From: DAOQVR01 sp035341665
GTDB taxonomy: Bacteria; Chloroflexota; Anaerolineae; JAAYZQ01
Length of the DNA: 64,000 nucleotides
NCBI GenBank assembly: GCA_035341665.1
Contig: DAOQVR010000019.1
Coordinates: 1-64,000 of the forward strand
Reading direction: 5' to 3'
Shown: in pieces, positions 16,559 to 26,130 of the stretch
Position numbering within the stretch: position 1 is the first letter of the stretch
How the letters are laid out: each line of letters opens with the position of its first letter
Made by a program: the position numbers and the translations under genes
The notes under the pieces: generated by a model
What the model was told of the DNA's origin: nothing
The model's input: only the letters and a program-made list of their open reading frames with translations
Database searches by the model: none

Positions 16559-17809
16559 CTACCTGCCGCCCGGTCTGTTGGGTCTCCAGGCCATCATGAG
16601 CAGGGCGGCACCCAGCGCCATGGCCGCGCCAAAGAGGAAGGGTGCTGAAGGTCCGAAGCCATCCCAGGAGCCGGCGCCCTGCCAGAGCAGGCCGGCGATG
16701 AGAGACGCCGGAAAGGCCAGGATGCCGACGATGGCGTTGTATGTGCCGTAGGCAGTCCCGCGCAGCTCGGCGGGCACCAGGTCGGCGACCATGGCCTTGG
16801 CGGTGCCGTAGGCGAGGCCGTAGTAGATGCCATACAGCGCATACAGGGCCCACACCTGCCAGGCGCGCCCAGCCAGCGCAAAGCCCACGTAGATTGCGGC
16901 GTAGGCAAACCAACCGCCGATCAAGAGCCGCCGTCTGCCCACCCTGTCCGACAAGGAGCCGGCCGGCGCAGAGATCAGGCTGTAGACCAGGTTGAAGGTG
17001 ACCAGCATGCCCAGCACACCGAGGACACTGAGGCCGCGCTCCTGCGCGCGGAGCACCAGAAAGGCGTCGGACGAGTTGCCCAAGGTAAAGATTCCGACGA
17101 TGGCCACGAAAGTGAAGAAGGAATGACCGAGACCACGAAAGCGGATGGGAACGCGCCGCTGCCCAGTAACAGGCACGTCCCTGGCTCCAAGGGCGAGTGA
17201 GAAGACCGCAAGCAGGGCAGGCAGCAGGCTGGCGAGCACAATGATCTGGAACGTGTGCCTGTTCAGATCCATCGCCGACTGCTGCAGGCTCGAGACGATC
17301 AGGAGGGCGATGAGGAGGCCCAGCACGGCGCCACCGGTGTCGGCGGCCCGATGGAAGCCAAAGGCCATACCCCGCTGATCCGGTCCGATGGAGTCGGCGA
17401 CCAGCGCATCGCGTGGCGCCGTGCGGATTCCTTTGCCTACCCGGTCTGCCCAACGGGCGCCTGCAATCGCCGGCCACGCGGCGGCAAAGAAGAAGAAGGG
17501 CTTGGCCAGTGCCGAGATGGAGTATCCGAGGACGGCCGGCCACTTGCGGGTCTTGAAGCGGTCAGAGAGGGGGCCCGAGGCGATTTGGAGGAGGCTTGCC
17601 GTCGCGTCCGCCAGCCCCTCGATGATGCCGATGACTGCCGTCTTTACGCCGAGCACGTTGGCCAGGAAAAGGGGCAGAACATTGATGACCATCTCGCTGG
17701 AGATGTCCATGAAGAAGCTGGTCAGGCTCACCGCCCACACATTGCGGGGCAGGGCTCGCCATCCCCTTCTGCTGCCCTGCTCCTGGTCGGTGCTAGACTC
17801 TCTACTCAC
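16559..17809 (-). CDS. MFS transporter
   Basis: A 416-aa protein with about 12 hydrophobic helices of the major facilitator superfamily. Loop motifs typical of MFS are present: GPLSDRFKTRKW after helix 2 and SDRVGRRRLL after helix 8, plus DRVGKGIRTAPRDAL, common in a group of uncharacterised bacterial MFS proteins near multidrug efflux pumps. The substrate is unknown. The start was set at the GTG at 17809, which overlaps the upstream gene by 8 nt; the ribosome-binding site is weak, so the start is less certain than the gene. Confidence 0.85.
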   Translation of the reverse strand: MSRESSTDQEQGSRRGWRALPRNVWAVSLTSFFMDISSEMVINVLPLFLANVLGVKTAVIGIIEGLADATASLLQIASGPLSDRFKTRKWPAVLGYSISALAKPFFFFAAAWPAIAGARWADRVGKGIRTAPRDALVADSIGPDQRGMAFGFHRAADTGGAVLGLLIALLIVSSLQQSAMDLNRHTFQIIVLASLLPALLAVFSLALGARDVPVTGQRRVPIRFRGLGHSFFTFVAIVGIFTLGNSSDAFLVLRAQERGLSVLGVLGMLVTFNLVYSLISAPAGSLSDRVGRRRLLIGGWFAYAAIYVGFALAGRAWQVWALYALYGIYYGLAYGTAKAMVADLVPAELRGTAYGTYNAIVGILAFPASLIAGLLWQGAGSWDGFGPSAPFLFGAAMALGAALLMMAWRPNRPGGR

Positions 17810-18827
17810 TGCGTCTGCGCTCGCGCTTCCACAGGAACCAGGCGCCGACTGCTGCCAGAAGCGCGCCGGCTGCGGCTGCGACGGCCACGTACAGCGCCGC
17901 CGACGCCGCGGGCTTGGACCTCTCAGGCGGGGCTGAGCTGACCTCCGCCAAGGCCCCGATCTCAGCTTGTCCCCTGGTGTAGGCAACGGAAATCGGCGCT
18001 GCCGTGGACGTGGGCACAGCAGGCGTCGGGGAGGCAGTGTGGGTGGCCGTGGGCGTCGGAGGCGGCGTCTGGGTAGGCGTCGGGGTGTCGGGCGGCACAG
18101 GGGTCGGCGTTGACGAGGGAGTGGGGTAGAGAGTGCTCGTGGCCGGTGGGGGTGTGGGCGTCGACGTGCGGGGCCTGCGCGTGGACGTGGCCGTCGGCGG
18201 GACGGCTGTCGGGGTGGCTGTCGGCTGGTCGGGATCTGGCCACAGGCCGGGGACGTCAAAAAAGACCGAGTCGGCGCCATGGCTGACGGTATGGCCCACC
18301 CAGATGAACAGCGTCATCGTGGGACCACTGGCAATGGCGCTCACGGTGAGATCGGGCCACTTCTCAAAGCCCGACTCCGAGGGTCCCCAGATCACGCTGG
18401 GTGCCAGGGGATCGGTCCCGCCGGCCGGGTCTAGCCCAAGCCGGCGTTCCATGTCCGCAGCGTTGACGGCGGCCCATCCGACATCGGCCAGGTAGGCCGT
18501 TCCCGGGGTCACGGACACTTGCTGGTACACGCCGGCTGTGTAGGGCTGCCCGTCCGAAATGAGCCATAAGGACGGCACTTCGCAGCCGGGGCCGTTGCAG
18601 GTCTCGCTCGGGGCCAACCGGAAGTCGGGTGTTCCGGCCACGACGAACTGACCCCACCCCTCCAGGCTGCCAAAGTTGCAGTTGTACACAAGGTTGCCGG
18701 GTTTCAAGCACGGGTTAACACCCGGCGCCGCCTGTGCGACGGGCGGCGCCGCGAGCCCGGCCAGCAGACCGACTGCGCACAGCGACAGCGCAAGGCGAAA
18801 TCCCGGATGTCTAGTCGCACTCCTCAT
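17802..18827 (-). CDS. Thr/Pro-rich cell-surface protein with C-terminal membrane anchor
   Basis: A 341-aa exported protein. Residues 1-33 form a signal peptide (basic start, then a hydrophobic Ala/Leu run ending AQA). A globular region (about 34-200) begins NLVYNCNFGSLEGWGQF, like carbohydrate-binding jelly-roll modules, but the family could not be assigned. Then comes a long linker of Thr-Pro repeats (about 205-275), and finally one membrane helix with a basic tail (KRERRRSE). Such TP-rich wall or surface linkers are frequent in Chloroflexota. The gene has a clear promoter and overlaps the MFS gene, so the two are probably co-transcribed. Function unknown. Confidence 0.75.
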   Translation of the reverse strand: MRSATRHPGFRLALSLCAVGLLAGLAAPPVAQAAPGVNPCLKPGNLVYNCNFGSLEGWGQFVVAGTPDFRLAPSETCNGPGCEVPSLWLISDGQPYTAGVYQQVSVTPGTAYLADVGWAAVNAADMERRLGLDPAGGTDPLAPSVIWGPSESGFEKWPDLTVSAIASGPTMTLFIWVGHTVSHGADSVFFDVPGLWPDPDQPTATPTAVPPTATSTRRPRTSTPTPPPATSTLYPTPSSTPTPVPPDTPTPTQTPPPTPTATHTASPTPAVPTSTAAPISVAYTRGQAEIGALAEVSSAPPERSKPAASAALYVAVAAAAGALLAAVGAWFLWKRERRRSE

Positions 18828-18858
18828 CGCCAATCGACCCCTTTCGGAGGGCTGCGGG

Positions 18859-18887
18859 AGTATAGGACAATGCACACGACAAGTCAA
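18859..18887 (-). promoter_or_regulatory. promoter of the surface protein-MFS operon
   Basis: TTGACT (18882-18887) and TATACT (18859-18864) with a 17-bp spacer, each 5 of 6 to consensus. Transcription would start near 18852, 25 nt before the ATG at 18827. Confidence 0.75.
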
Positions 18888-19051
18888 GACCACTGTGGGG
18901 GCTGTCCGAGGCCAGGCACAAGTCGCCCAGCCGGCGGCGGGAACGAGCACTAGGCCCACTACCACCGAGGCCGGCGGCGCGCTGTCTCCGATGGACGCAC
19001 GTGCGAGGCTGAAGCGGTCCCGTCCTCATCGGTCGCCACGCGCCGGGGTGG

Positions 19052-19080
19052 TTGACAAAGCGTCCCTTTGCGGGCAGAAT
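19052..19080 (+). promoter_or_regulatory. promoter of the lytic transglycosylase gene
   Basis: A consensus TTGACA (19052-19057) and CAGAAT (19075-19080), 17-bp spacer. The expected start, 7 nt after the -10, is 19087, which is the A of the ATG. This predicts a leaderless mRNA and fits the missing Shine-Dalgarno. Confidence 0.6.
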
Positions 19081-19086
19081 GGCTGC

Positions 19087-21600
19087 ATGCGCTTCTACCG
19101 GGTATGCACTCGATTTGTCTGGTTGGCGTTGCTCTGCGCGGCGCTGGCCGGCTGTGTGGGAACGCTCCTGCCGACGCCAGCGCCACTGGCTTCCATGACG
19201 CCTGAGGATACCGTGGTGGTGGCTCTGCCATTGACACCGGCCAGTCCCGCCGCTGCGACCCTTACCCCCACACCGTCCAGCTCGCCGACTGCCCACCACA
19301 CTCCCACTCCGACACTGACGGCGACGCCAACCCCGACGCCCTCACCCACCCTACCACCGGGCGCCCTGTATGAGGCGGCGCTGAGCGAGCAGTCAAGGGG
19401 CAACTACGAGGAGGCGATCGCCGGCCTGGAATCGCTCCTTGCGGAAGGGTCGGCGGCCCATGAGATGCGCGATGCGGCATACCACCTCGCAGCGCTTTAC
19501 GCCCAACAGGGCGACTCGGGCTCTGCTGCAGCCAAGTGGGAGGAGTTTATCGCGGCGTATCCCGATGACGCGCGCCTTCCAGCTGCCCACCTGGCTGCGG
19601 GAAGGGCGTATGCTGCTCAAGGGCAGTGCGCCCGAGCCATCGTGCACTACGAGGCGTGCCTTGAGGGCGAGCCGCTCCTGGGCGCGATGGTATACGAGTG
19701 GATCGGCGACTGCCACCAAGAGGGCGGTGACCTGGAAGCGGCCCTGGCTGCCTATCAAAAGGCACTGGTCGTTGCCAAGGATGTGGCGGCGCAGGCGGCC
19801 CTCCGCGAGACGATCGCAACCGTCTACCTGGCGCTACCAGACTGGGAGGCGGCCCTTGCGGAGTATGAGGCCGTCCTGAAGATCGCGCGGACAGACGCGA
19901 CGCGCGCCAGGATGGAGTACATGGCCGGCGAGACCCTGGCCGTGCTGGGCCGCACGGATGATGCCCATGAGCGCTACCGGCGCGCAGTCAGCCGCTATCC
20001 TGCCACCGGCTCGGCCTACCTGTCGCTGATTCGGATGGTGGAAGCCGAGCAGCCGGTCGACGACTATCAGCGTGGGTTGGTGGACTATTATGCCGGTGCC
20101 AACTTCCCCGATGCCTACGGGGCAGCTCTGAGCGCCTTTGATCGCTATCTGGCTGCCAAGCCGGCGCCGAAATCAGAAGAGGCTCTTTACTTCAAGTCGC
20201 TGGTGTACGCGGCGCAGGAGCAGTACTCAGACGCACTGGAAACCCTCGACCTGTTGATCAAGGGGTTTCCCAAGGGCGCGTGGGCGGCCGAGGCGTGGCT
20301 TGAGAAGGGCGAGGTGCTTGCCGCGGCCGGCGAACACGATGCGGCCGTGAAGGCGTACCAGGATATGGCGGCCTACTTTCCAGAGGACAAGCTAGCACCT
20401 GAGGCCTTGTGGAGCGCGGCCAGGCTGCGTGAGCGCGATGGTGACTTTGCACTGGCGGCCGGCCTCTATGAGGAGCTGCAGGGCAGTTTCCCGGCGTACG
20501 AGTATTCGGCAGAAGCGCTGTGGCGGGCAGGGCTTGCGCACCACCGGTCAGCGGGGGGGACCAAGGCGGAGAGGGCCTGGCAGGCGCTTGCCGACAAGTA
20601 TCCAACCTCCTCGTACTACAGTGCCTGCCTCTACTGGCTGGGCAAAGTGGGAAACAAGAGTGTGGCCAAGGCCAGCTGGGATAGGCTCGTGGAGGCGGAT
20701 CCTCATGGGTACTATGGGCTGCGAGTGCAGCAGATCCGCGGCCAAGCCAGCCTGACTGGGAGCCGCCTGGTGCTCGATGAGATCGAAGCGCCGGCCTGGG
20801 ATGATGGGCAAGCCGAGGCCGCGATCCTGACCTGGCTGCGCGGCTGGACCAGTGTACCGACTGGCACGGTCCTGGTCGACCTGCCGGAGAGCCTGGCCTC
20901 CCGGACGGATTACCGGCAGGGCAGCGTCCTGCTGGTAGCGGGGATGAGGCGCGAGGCGCTGGCGGCGTACGACGGCACCCGCGCAGCTGCCTGGAGCGAC
21001 CCCGTGGCGCTGGCACAGCTCGCCATGGACTTTCGTGAGCTGGGGTTGCACGGCCTATCTGCGCGCTGTGCCTCGCGGATGGTCGGGCTGTGGCCGAACG
21101 GCGTCGTTCAGGACGCGCCCGAGTGGGTGCAACGCCTGGCCTATCCACTGCTATACGCCGATCTGCTGTCGGTGGAGTCACTAGCCAGGAACCTCGACCC
21201 GCTCCTGCTGGCAGCGCTCATCCGGCAGGAGAGCCTCTTTGAGCCGACTGCGGAGTCGTACGCAGGTGCGCGGGGACTGGGCCAGGTGATGCCGGCCACA
21301 GGAGAGGGAATCGCGAAAAGCCTGGGGATGGAAGACTTTGGCCTCGATGACCTGTACCGGCCTGCGGTCAGCATCCGCTTCTGTGCCTTTTACCTGGCGG
21401 CCCAGATGGGGCGCTTTGACGATCAGGTCCTCATTGCGCTGGCAGCCTATCACGGTGGCCCCGGCAACACCATCCGCTGGCTCGAGACCTCGGGCGACGA
21501 CCTCGATCTATTTGTCGAGATCCTGACCGCCCCCCAGTCGCGCATCTACCTCCAGAGGGTGTACGAGCAGTACATCACCTACGAGGATCTCTACCGCTGA
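19087..21600 (+). CDS. TPR-containing soluble-type lytic transglycosylase lipoprotein
   Basis: An 837-aa exported protein. It starts with a lipoprotein signal (hydrophobic run, then LAGC), followed by a Thr/Pro-rich linker (to about residue 93) and a long array of TPR-like helical pairs (about 95-560). The C-terminal 150 residues are an Slt70-type catalytic domain: ALIRQESLFEPTAES with the catalytic Glu in RQES, then GARGLGQVMPATG and ALAAYHGGPGN. It should cleave peptidoglycan with formation of anhydro-muramic ends. The ATG at 19087 has no good Shine-Dalgarno but coincides with the predicted transcription start. Its 3' end overlaps the convergent DMT gene by 10 nt. Confidence 0.92.
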   Translation: MRFYRVCTRFVWLALLCAALAGCVGTLLPTPAPLASMTPEDTVVVALPLTPASPAAATLTPTPSSSPTAHHTPTPTLTATPTPTPSPTLPPGALYEAALSEQSRGNYEEAIAGLESLLAEGSAAHEMRDAAYHLAALYAQQGDSGSAAAKWEEFIAAYPDDARLPAAHLAAGRAYAAQGQCARAIVHYEACLEGEPLLGAMVYEWIGDCHQEGGDLEAALAAYQKALVVAKDVAAQAALRETIATVYLALPDWEAALAEYEAVLKIARTDATRARMEYMAGETLAVLGRTDDAHERYRRAVSRYPATGSAYLSLIRMVEAEQPVDDYQRGLVDYYAGANFPDAYGAALSAFDRYLAAKPAPKSEEALYFKSLVYAAQEQYSDALETLDLLIKGFPKGAWAAEAWLEKGEVLAAAGEHDAAVKAYQDMAAYFPEDKLAPEALWSAARLRERDGDFALAAGLYEELQGSFPAYEYSAEALWRAGLAHHRSAGGTKAERAWQALADKYPTSSYYSACLYWLGKVGNKSVAKASWDRLVEADPHGYYGLRVQQIRGQASLTGSRLVLDEIEAPAWDDGQAEAAILTWLRGWTSVPTGTVLVDLPESLASRTDYRQGSVLLVAGMRREALAAYDGTRAAAWSDPVALAQLAMDFRELGLHGLSARCASRMVGLWPNGVVQDAPEWVQRLAYPLLYADLLSVESLARNLDPLLLAALIRQESLFEPTAESYAGARGLGQVMPATGEGIAKSLGMEDFGLDDLYRPAVSIRFCAFYLAAQMGRFDDQVLIALAAYHGGPGNTIRWLETSGDDLDLFVEILTAPQSRIYLQRVYEQYITYEDLYR

Positions 21601-22532
21601 CCTGTCGTGATCAGCGCCACCCCGCCGAGGATCACGGCAGCGGCGAGGAGCGTGTGGGCAGCCAGCGGCTCGGCGGCCAAGGCCCATCCAAGCAGTACGG
21701 CGACCACCGGGTTTACGTAGGCGTAGGTTGCCGCGCGTGTCGGGGTCGTATTGCGCAGCAGCCAGAGATAGGCTGTGAAGGCCACCATTGAGCCGAAGAC
21801 GACCAGGTAGGCCAGTGCCAGTCCGGAGCGCAGCGACACCGCCGATAGGTCGATCTGGCCCCACTCGCCGCCGGCCGCCGAGGCCAGTAGGAGAAAGGCT
21901 CCCCCGGACAGCATCTCCATCCCAGTACCCTGTATCGGATCGGCTGGGAGCGTGGCTCGCCGGGAGTAGAGAGAACCGGCAGCCCACGAGAGAGTGGCCA
22001 AGAGCACGACCGCCACGCTGAAGGCACTCAGCCTGGCGCCTCCAATCTCGCGGCCGGTGCCGGCGAGCAACCAAACGCCGGCGAGGCCGACGGCTACGCC
22101 GGCGAGCGTGCGCCGGTTGGGGCGAGTGCCGCCCGGGAGGATGGCGCCCAGGAGGACCATCCAGAGCGGCGTAGCTGCCACCAAGAGGGCAACCAGCCCC
22201 GAGGGCACCTGCTGTTCCGACCACGTGACTCCGCCGTTTCCGCCCAGCAGCATAAAACCGCCGACGATTGCTGCCTCGCGCCAGTGGATGCGGCGTGGCA
22301 TCGGCGCTCCGCGCAGCCAGGCCCATGCCAGGAGCAGCGCACCGGCCAACAGGTTGCGCGCTGCTGCCATGAAGAAGGGCGGAATGGACTCTATGGCAAA
22401 GCGGATGGCGAGGTAGGTGGAACCCCAGATGACGTACACGGCAAAGAAGGCGAGCACCAGGCGCAGCCATGGCGCTCGGAGAAGGGCCGCGGGGCCGCGG
22501 GCCGCTCGCGCTTCCGGGATGAACTCGCTCAT
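21591..22532 (-). CDS. EamA/DMT-family transporter
   Basis: A 313-aa inner-membrane protein with ten predicted helices in two EamA repeats. The first repeat opens with YVIWGSTYLAIRFAIE and the second contains WAAGSLYSRR, as in the RhaT/YedA-like DMT exporters. Substrates in this family are usually amino acids or other metabolites and cannot be told from sequence. The ribosome-binding site is weak. Convergent with the lytic transglycosylase gene, with stops overlapping. Confidence 0.88.
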   Translation of the reverse strand: MSEFIPEARAARGPAALLRAPWLRLVLAFFAVYVIWGSTYLAIRFAIESIPPFFMAAARNLLAGALLLAWAWLRGAPMPRRIHWREAAIVGGFMLLGGNGGVTWSEQQVPSGLVALLVAATPLWMVLLGAILPGGTRPNRRTLAGVAVGLAGVWLLAGTGREIGGARLSAFSVAVVLLATLSWAAGSLYSRRATLPADPIQGTGMEMLSGGAFLLLASAAGGEWGQIDLSAVSLRSGLALAYLVVFGSMVAFTAYLWLLRNTTPTRAATYAYVNPVVAVLLGWALAAEPLAAHTLLAAAVILGGVALITTGQR

Positions 22533-22607
22533 AGTCGTTCAGGGTCCGGCGCAGGCCGCTGCGGCTTTTCGCATCTCAGACACCGGAGGGCTTGGGAAAG
22601 CAGCAGC

Positions 22608-24299
22608 CTATGCTGCCCCGATCCACTCGCTCACCATGCGCTCCAGCTCGTCCAGCGGCACGGCGCCGCATCCCAGCACCAGGTCGTGGAACTCGCGCAC
22701 GTCAAAGCGCGCCCCCAAGCGATCCTCGGCGCGGGCACGCAGCTCGCGGATCTTGAGCTCGCCAATCTTGTAGGCCAGCGCCTGGCCCGGCCAGGCGATG
22801 TACCGGTCGACCTCGTTGGCAATGTTGAGCAGCGTCGACGAGGTGTTGGCTGCCATATAGTCGATGGCCTGCTCCCGCGACCAGCCGAGCGCATGCATGC
22901 CAGTATCCACCACCAGCCGGCAGGCCCGCCACATCTCATAGCTCAGCCGTCCAAAGTTGCTGTAGGGATCCTGGTAGAAGCCCACCTCCAGCCCCAGCCG
23001 CTCTGAGTAGAGCGCCCATCCTTCCACGAACTCGGTGAAGCCGAGAAAGCGCCGGAAAGCTGGGATGTCGAGCTCCTGCTGCAGGGCGATTTGGAGGTGG
23101 TGGCCCGGCACCGCCTCATGCAGCGAGAGGGCTTCAATCTCGTACAGGGGACGGCTCTTCAGGTCATAGGTGTTGACGTAGTAGAAGCCGGCGGTGTGCC
23201 CGTCGCCGGAGGCCGGGAAGTAGTAGGCGGCCGTGTTGCCCGGAGCGCTGGCCTCCGGAATTGCGCGGATGCCGTAGGGGGTGCGCGGCAGCGTCCTGAA
23301 GAGGCGCGGCAGCTCACCGTCCATCCGCTTCAGGACAAGGGCCGTCTCTTTGAGCAAGGCGTCGGGCGTCTCGACGTAGAAGCGCGGGTCGCTCCTAAGG
23401 AACCCGATGAACGCCTGGAGGTCGCCTCGGAAGCCCAGAGACCCGATGAGCTCCTCCATCTCGCTCCGGATACGGGCCACTTCGGACAATCCTGTCTGGT
23501 GTACCTGTTCGGCAGTCAGGTCGAGAGAGGTGAAGTAGTGGATCCGGTGCCGGTAGAACTCGCGCCCTTGCGGCAGGCCGCTGGCCCCGATGTCGCTTCG
23601 GGAGCCGGGCAGATACTCCTCCTCCACGAAGCGCAGAAGTGCCTGGAGGGCGGGGATGACCTGCCCCATGAGCAGCCGCCGGCCCTCCGCTGCGAGCCGG
23701 TCGCGCTCTGCTCCGCTGAGCGGGCCCGGCATACGTGTGAAGGGTGCATACAACAGGCTCGTGTCTGGGTCGATCACAACCTGCTGGCGCAAAGTATCGC
23801 CCAGGCCTTCTAGGGTGGGGCGAGCCGGCCGGAAGCCAAGAACCAGCCCATTGCGCATGACCTCGACCTGCTCGCCGACGTAGCGCGGGAATTCAGCCAG
23901 CCGGGCCAGGTAGTTCTCGTAGCCGGCGACCGAGTCGAAGGGCATGATCTGCGGCATCGTCTCGCACAGCTCGAGGTGGAAACCACCCGCCCGCGAGATG
24001 GGCAGGCGATAAGCCTGGAATTCGAGCTCGCCGATCTCGTTGTCAAGTAGTCGGACCAGTATGCGGGAGTTCAGCTGATCGGGCTGGGCAAGCGAGGAGG
24101 CATCGAACGAGGCCAGGCGCCGGCGCACATCGCGCAGATAGTCCAGCCACCGGTTGCTTCCCTCCGGAGTGGCATCTGGCAAACGGTCGTCGTAGCGGTG
24201 ATCCCCGCAGTAGGTGGCGAAGAGGGGGTCCTGGCGAAGGTGCGCCTCCCAAGCCTCCTGTACCAGCTCGGCAAACCTCACGGCGGTGGTGGGTTCCAT
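22608..24299 (-). CDS. DUF885 family protein, probable zinc peptidase
   Basis: A 563-aa protein of the DUF885 family. The signature LHEAVPGHHLQIAL in its second half carries likely metal ligands, and GFTEFVEGWALYSERLG just after it supplies the second conserved acidic motif. Several DUF885 members resemble M3-like metallopeptidases, but few have been tested. No signal peptide is seen, so it should be cytosolic. The ATG at 24299 was chosen because GGAGGAACC directly precedes it. It begins 11 nt after the ABC exporter gene and is probably in the same transcript. Confidence 0.88.
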   Translation of the reverse strand: MEPTTAVRFAELVQEAWEAHLRQDPLFATYCGDHRYDDRLPDATPEGSNRWLDYLRDVRRRLASFDASSLAQPDQLNSRILVRLLDNEIGELEFQAYRLPISRAGGFHLELCETMPQIMPFDSVAGYENYLARLAEFPRYVGEQVEVMRNGLVLGFRPARPTLEGLGDTLRQQVVIDPDTSLLYAPFTRMPGPLSGAERDRLAAEGRRLLMGQVIPALQALLRFVEEEYLPGSRSDIGASGLPQGREFYRHRIHYFTSLDLTAEQVHQTGLSEVARIRSEMEELIGSLGFRGDLQAFIGFLRSDPRFYVETPDALLKETALVLKRMDGELPRLFRTLPRTPYGIRAIPEASAPGNTAAYYFPASGDGHTAGFYYVNTYDLKSRPLYEIEALSLHEAVPGHHLQIALQQELDIPAFRRFLGFTEFVEGWALYSERLGLEVGFYQDPYSNFGRLSYEMWRACRLVVDTGMHALGWSREQAIDYMAANTSSTLLNIANEVDRYIAWPGQALAYKIGELKIRELRARAEDRLGARFDVREFHDLVLGCGAVPLDELERMVSEWIGAA

Positions 24300-24310
24300 G
24301 GTTCCTCCGA

Positions 24311-26098
24311 TCATGCCATCATCCTCTCGTGCCGCTGCTCGCGGACCATTCTCCATCTGGGCTCGTCGTCGAGCTGCACGGCGTTGAGCCGGGCATAGAG
24401 GCCTCGCCGTGCCAGGAGCTCCTCGTGGGTGCCCTCCTCGACGATCCGGCTGCCCTCCAGCACGACGATCTTGTCAGCGCTGCGGATCGTCGACAGGCGG
24501 TGCGCAATGATCACGGTGGTCTTGCCGACCATCAGCCGCTCCAGGGCTTGCTGAATGAGCATTTCGGTCTCGGCGTCCACCGACGAGGTCGCCTCGTCGA
24601 GGATGAGCACGGGTGCGTCCTTGAGCACAGCGCGGGCGATAGAGAGGCGCTGTCTCTGCCCGCCTGACAGCTTGACGCCGCGCTCGCCGATCATCGTGTC
24701 GTATCCTTCGGGAAGGCGCTCGATGAACTCGTGGGCGTTGGCGATCATAGACGCACGCAGCATCTCTTGCTCGCCGGCACCAGGCTTGCCAAAGAGGATG
24801 TTGTCGCGCACCGAGCCGTTGAAGAGAAAGACATCCTGAAGCACAATCGAGACCTGCTGTCGCAGGCTCTTGAGCGTCAGGTCGCGCACGTCGTAGCCGT
24901 CGAGCGTGATGGCCCCCTCGCAGACATCGTAGAAGCGCGGGATCAGGCTGGCGAGCGTTGTCTTGCCCACCCCGGTCGGTCCGACAAGCGCCACGACACT
25001 GCCGGGCGCAACATCGAGGTCGATGGAGTCGAGGACCTTCTCGCCCTCTATGTAGTGAAAACTCACGTTGCGGAACGAAATCGCGCCCTGCGCGCGTCCG
25101 GAGAGACGGACCGCGTCGGGCTTTTCGACCATGTCTGGCTGCTCCTCGAGAAGCTCGTTCACGCGCTCCGCGCCGGCGAGGGCCTGCTGGACGCTTTCCC
25201 ACACCCCGCTCAGGGCACGCACGGGCTGGTAGAGCATCTCCAGGTAGAGGAAGAAGGCAACCAGGTCGGAGATCCCCAGCGCCCGGTTTAGCACGAGGCG
25301 TCCCCCAAAGTAAATGAGCACGATGGTGCCCAGCGAGGAGGCAAACTCGACAAAGGGGTGGAAGGTAGCCATCAGCCTGAGCGCGCGCAGGAGCGAGTCG
25401 CGGTAGTTGACGATGTGGTCCCAGATGTGGGCGGCCTCAGCCTCTTCCGCGGTGAAGGCCTTGATCTCGCGGATACCAGATAGGTTGTCGTTCAGAACAG
25501 CGTTGAGCTTGCCCAGCTCTACCTGCCGCTGCCGGAAGGCGGGCCGGACATAGCGGGAGATGCCCTGCGTCGCCAGAACGATGAACGGGATGGGGATCAT
25601 GCTGAGCAGCGTGAGCTGCCAGCTCATGCTGAAGAGGACGGCCGTCACGCCGATCAGCATGAGCACGTTCACCAGGAGGTCCGGCACGGCGTGGGCGATC
25701 AGCTGCTCCAGCAGCTCCGAGTCGTTCACAGTGCGGGACATCAGCTGGCCGGTCTGCTTGTCCTCGTAGAAGCGCAGTGACAAGCGCTGGAGGTGCTTGT
25801 AGATGTCCGAGCGGATGTCCGCGACGACGTTCCAGCCGGCGACGTGTGCCATGTAGCTCCGGAAGAAGCTGAGCACACCCCGGACGAGGTAGATGAGCAG
25901 CGCGATCAGTGCCAGCCGCCCCACATACTGCACCGCTCCGGCCTCGGCGGCAGGATCGGTGACGCGGGCGATCATGTTCTTGACGAGCTGCGGAGCGTAC
26001 AGCTGCACCGCGACGAGCAGCAGCATGCTTACCACGGTGATGGCGAGCGGCCGGACGTAGCGCCGGGCGCAGCGGAACGCAAACGCAAGTGTCTTCAA
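24311..26098 (-). CDS. ABC exporter, fused membrane and ATPase domains
   Basis: A 595-aa half-transporter: six membrane helices (about residues 15-310), then an ATPase domain with Walker A GPTGVGKTT, signature LSGGQRQRLSIARA and Walker B ILDEATSSVD. It is of the MsbA/LmrA type and would work as a dimer exporting drugs, lipids or peptides. Translation begins at a TTG (26098) with GGAGGACC just upstream. It follows a MarR regulator by 32 nt, an arrangement common for inducible multidrug exporters. Confidence 0.93.
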   Translation of the reverse strand: MKTLAFAFRCARRYVRPLAITVVSMLLLVAVQLYAPQLVKNMIARVTDPAAEAGAVQYVGRLALIALLIYLVRGVLSFFRSYMAHVAGWNVVADIRSDIYKHLQRLSLRFYEDKQTGQLMSRTVNDSELLEQLIAHAVPDLLVNVLMLIGVTAVLFSMSWQLTLLSMIPIPFIVLATQGISRYVRPAFRQRQVELGKLNAVLNDNLSGIREIKAFTAEEAEAAHIWDHIVNYRDSLLRALRLMATFHPFVEFASSLGTIVLIYFGGRLVLNRALGISDLVAFFLYLEMLYQPVRALSGVWESVQQALAGAERVNELLEEQPDMVEKPDAVRLSGRAQGAISFRNVSFHYIEGEKVLDSIDLDVAPGSVVALVGPTGVGKTTLASLIPRFYDVCEGAITLDGYDVRDLTLKSLRQQVSIVLQDVFLFNGSVRDNILFGKPGAGEQEMLRASMIANAHEFIERLPEGYDTMIGERGVKLSGGQRQRLSIARAVLKDAPVLILDEATSSVDAETEMLIQQALERLMVGKTTVIIAHRLSTIRSADKIVVLEGSRIVEEGTHEELLARRGLYARLNAVQLDDEPRWRMVREQRHERMMA

Positions 26099-26130
26099 AG
26101 GTCCTCCGAGTTCGGTGGGTGTGTTTCGTC

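Noticed and set aside
18676..19086. N-terminal extension of the lytic transglycosylase by 137 residues
   Set aside because: It covers the divergent promoter region and lacks homology; the lipoprotein signal begins at 19087.
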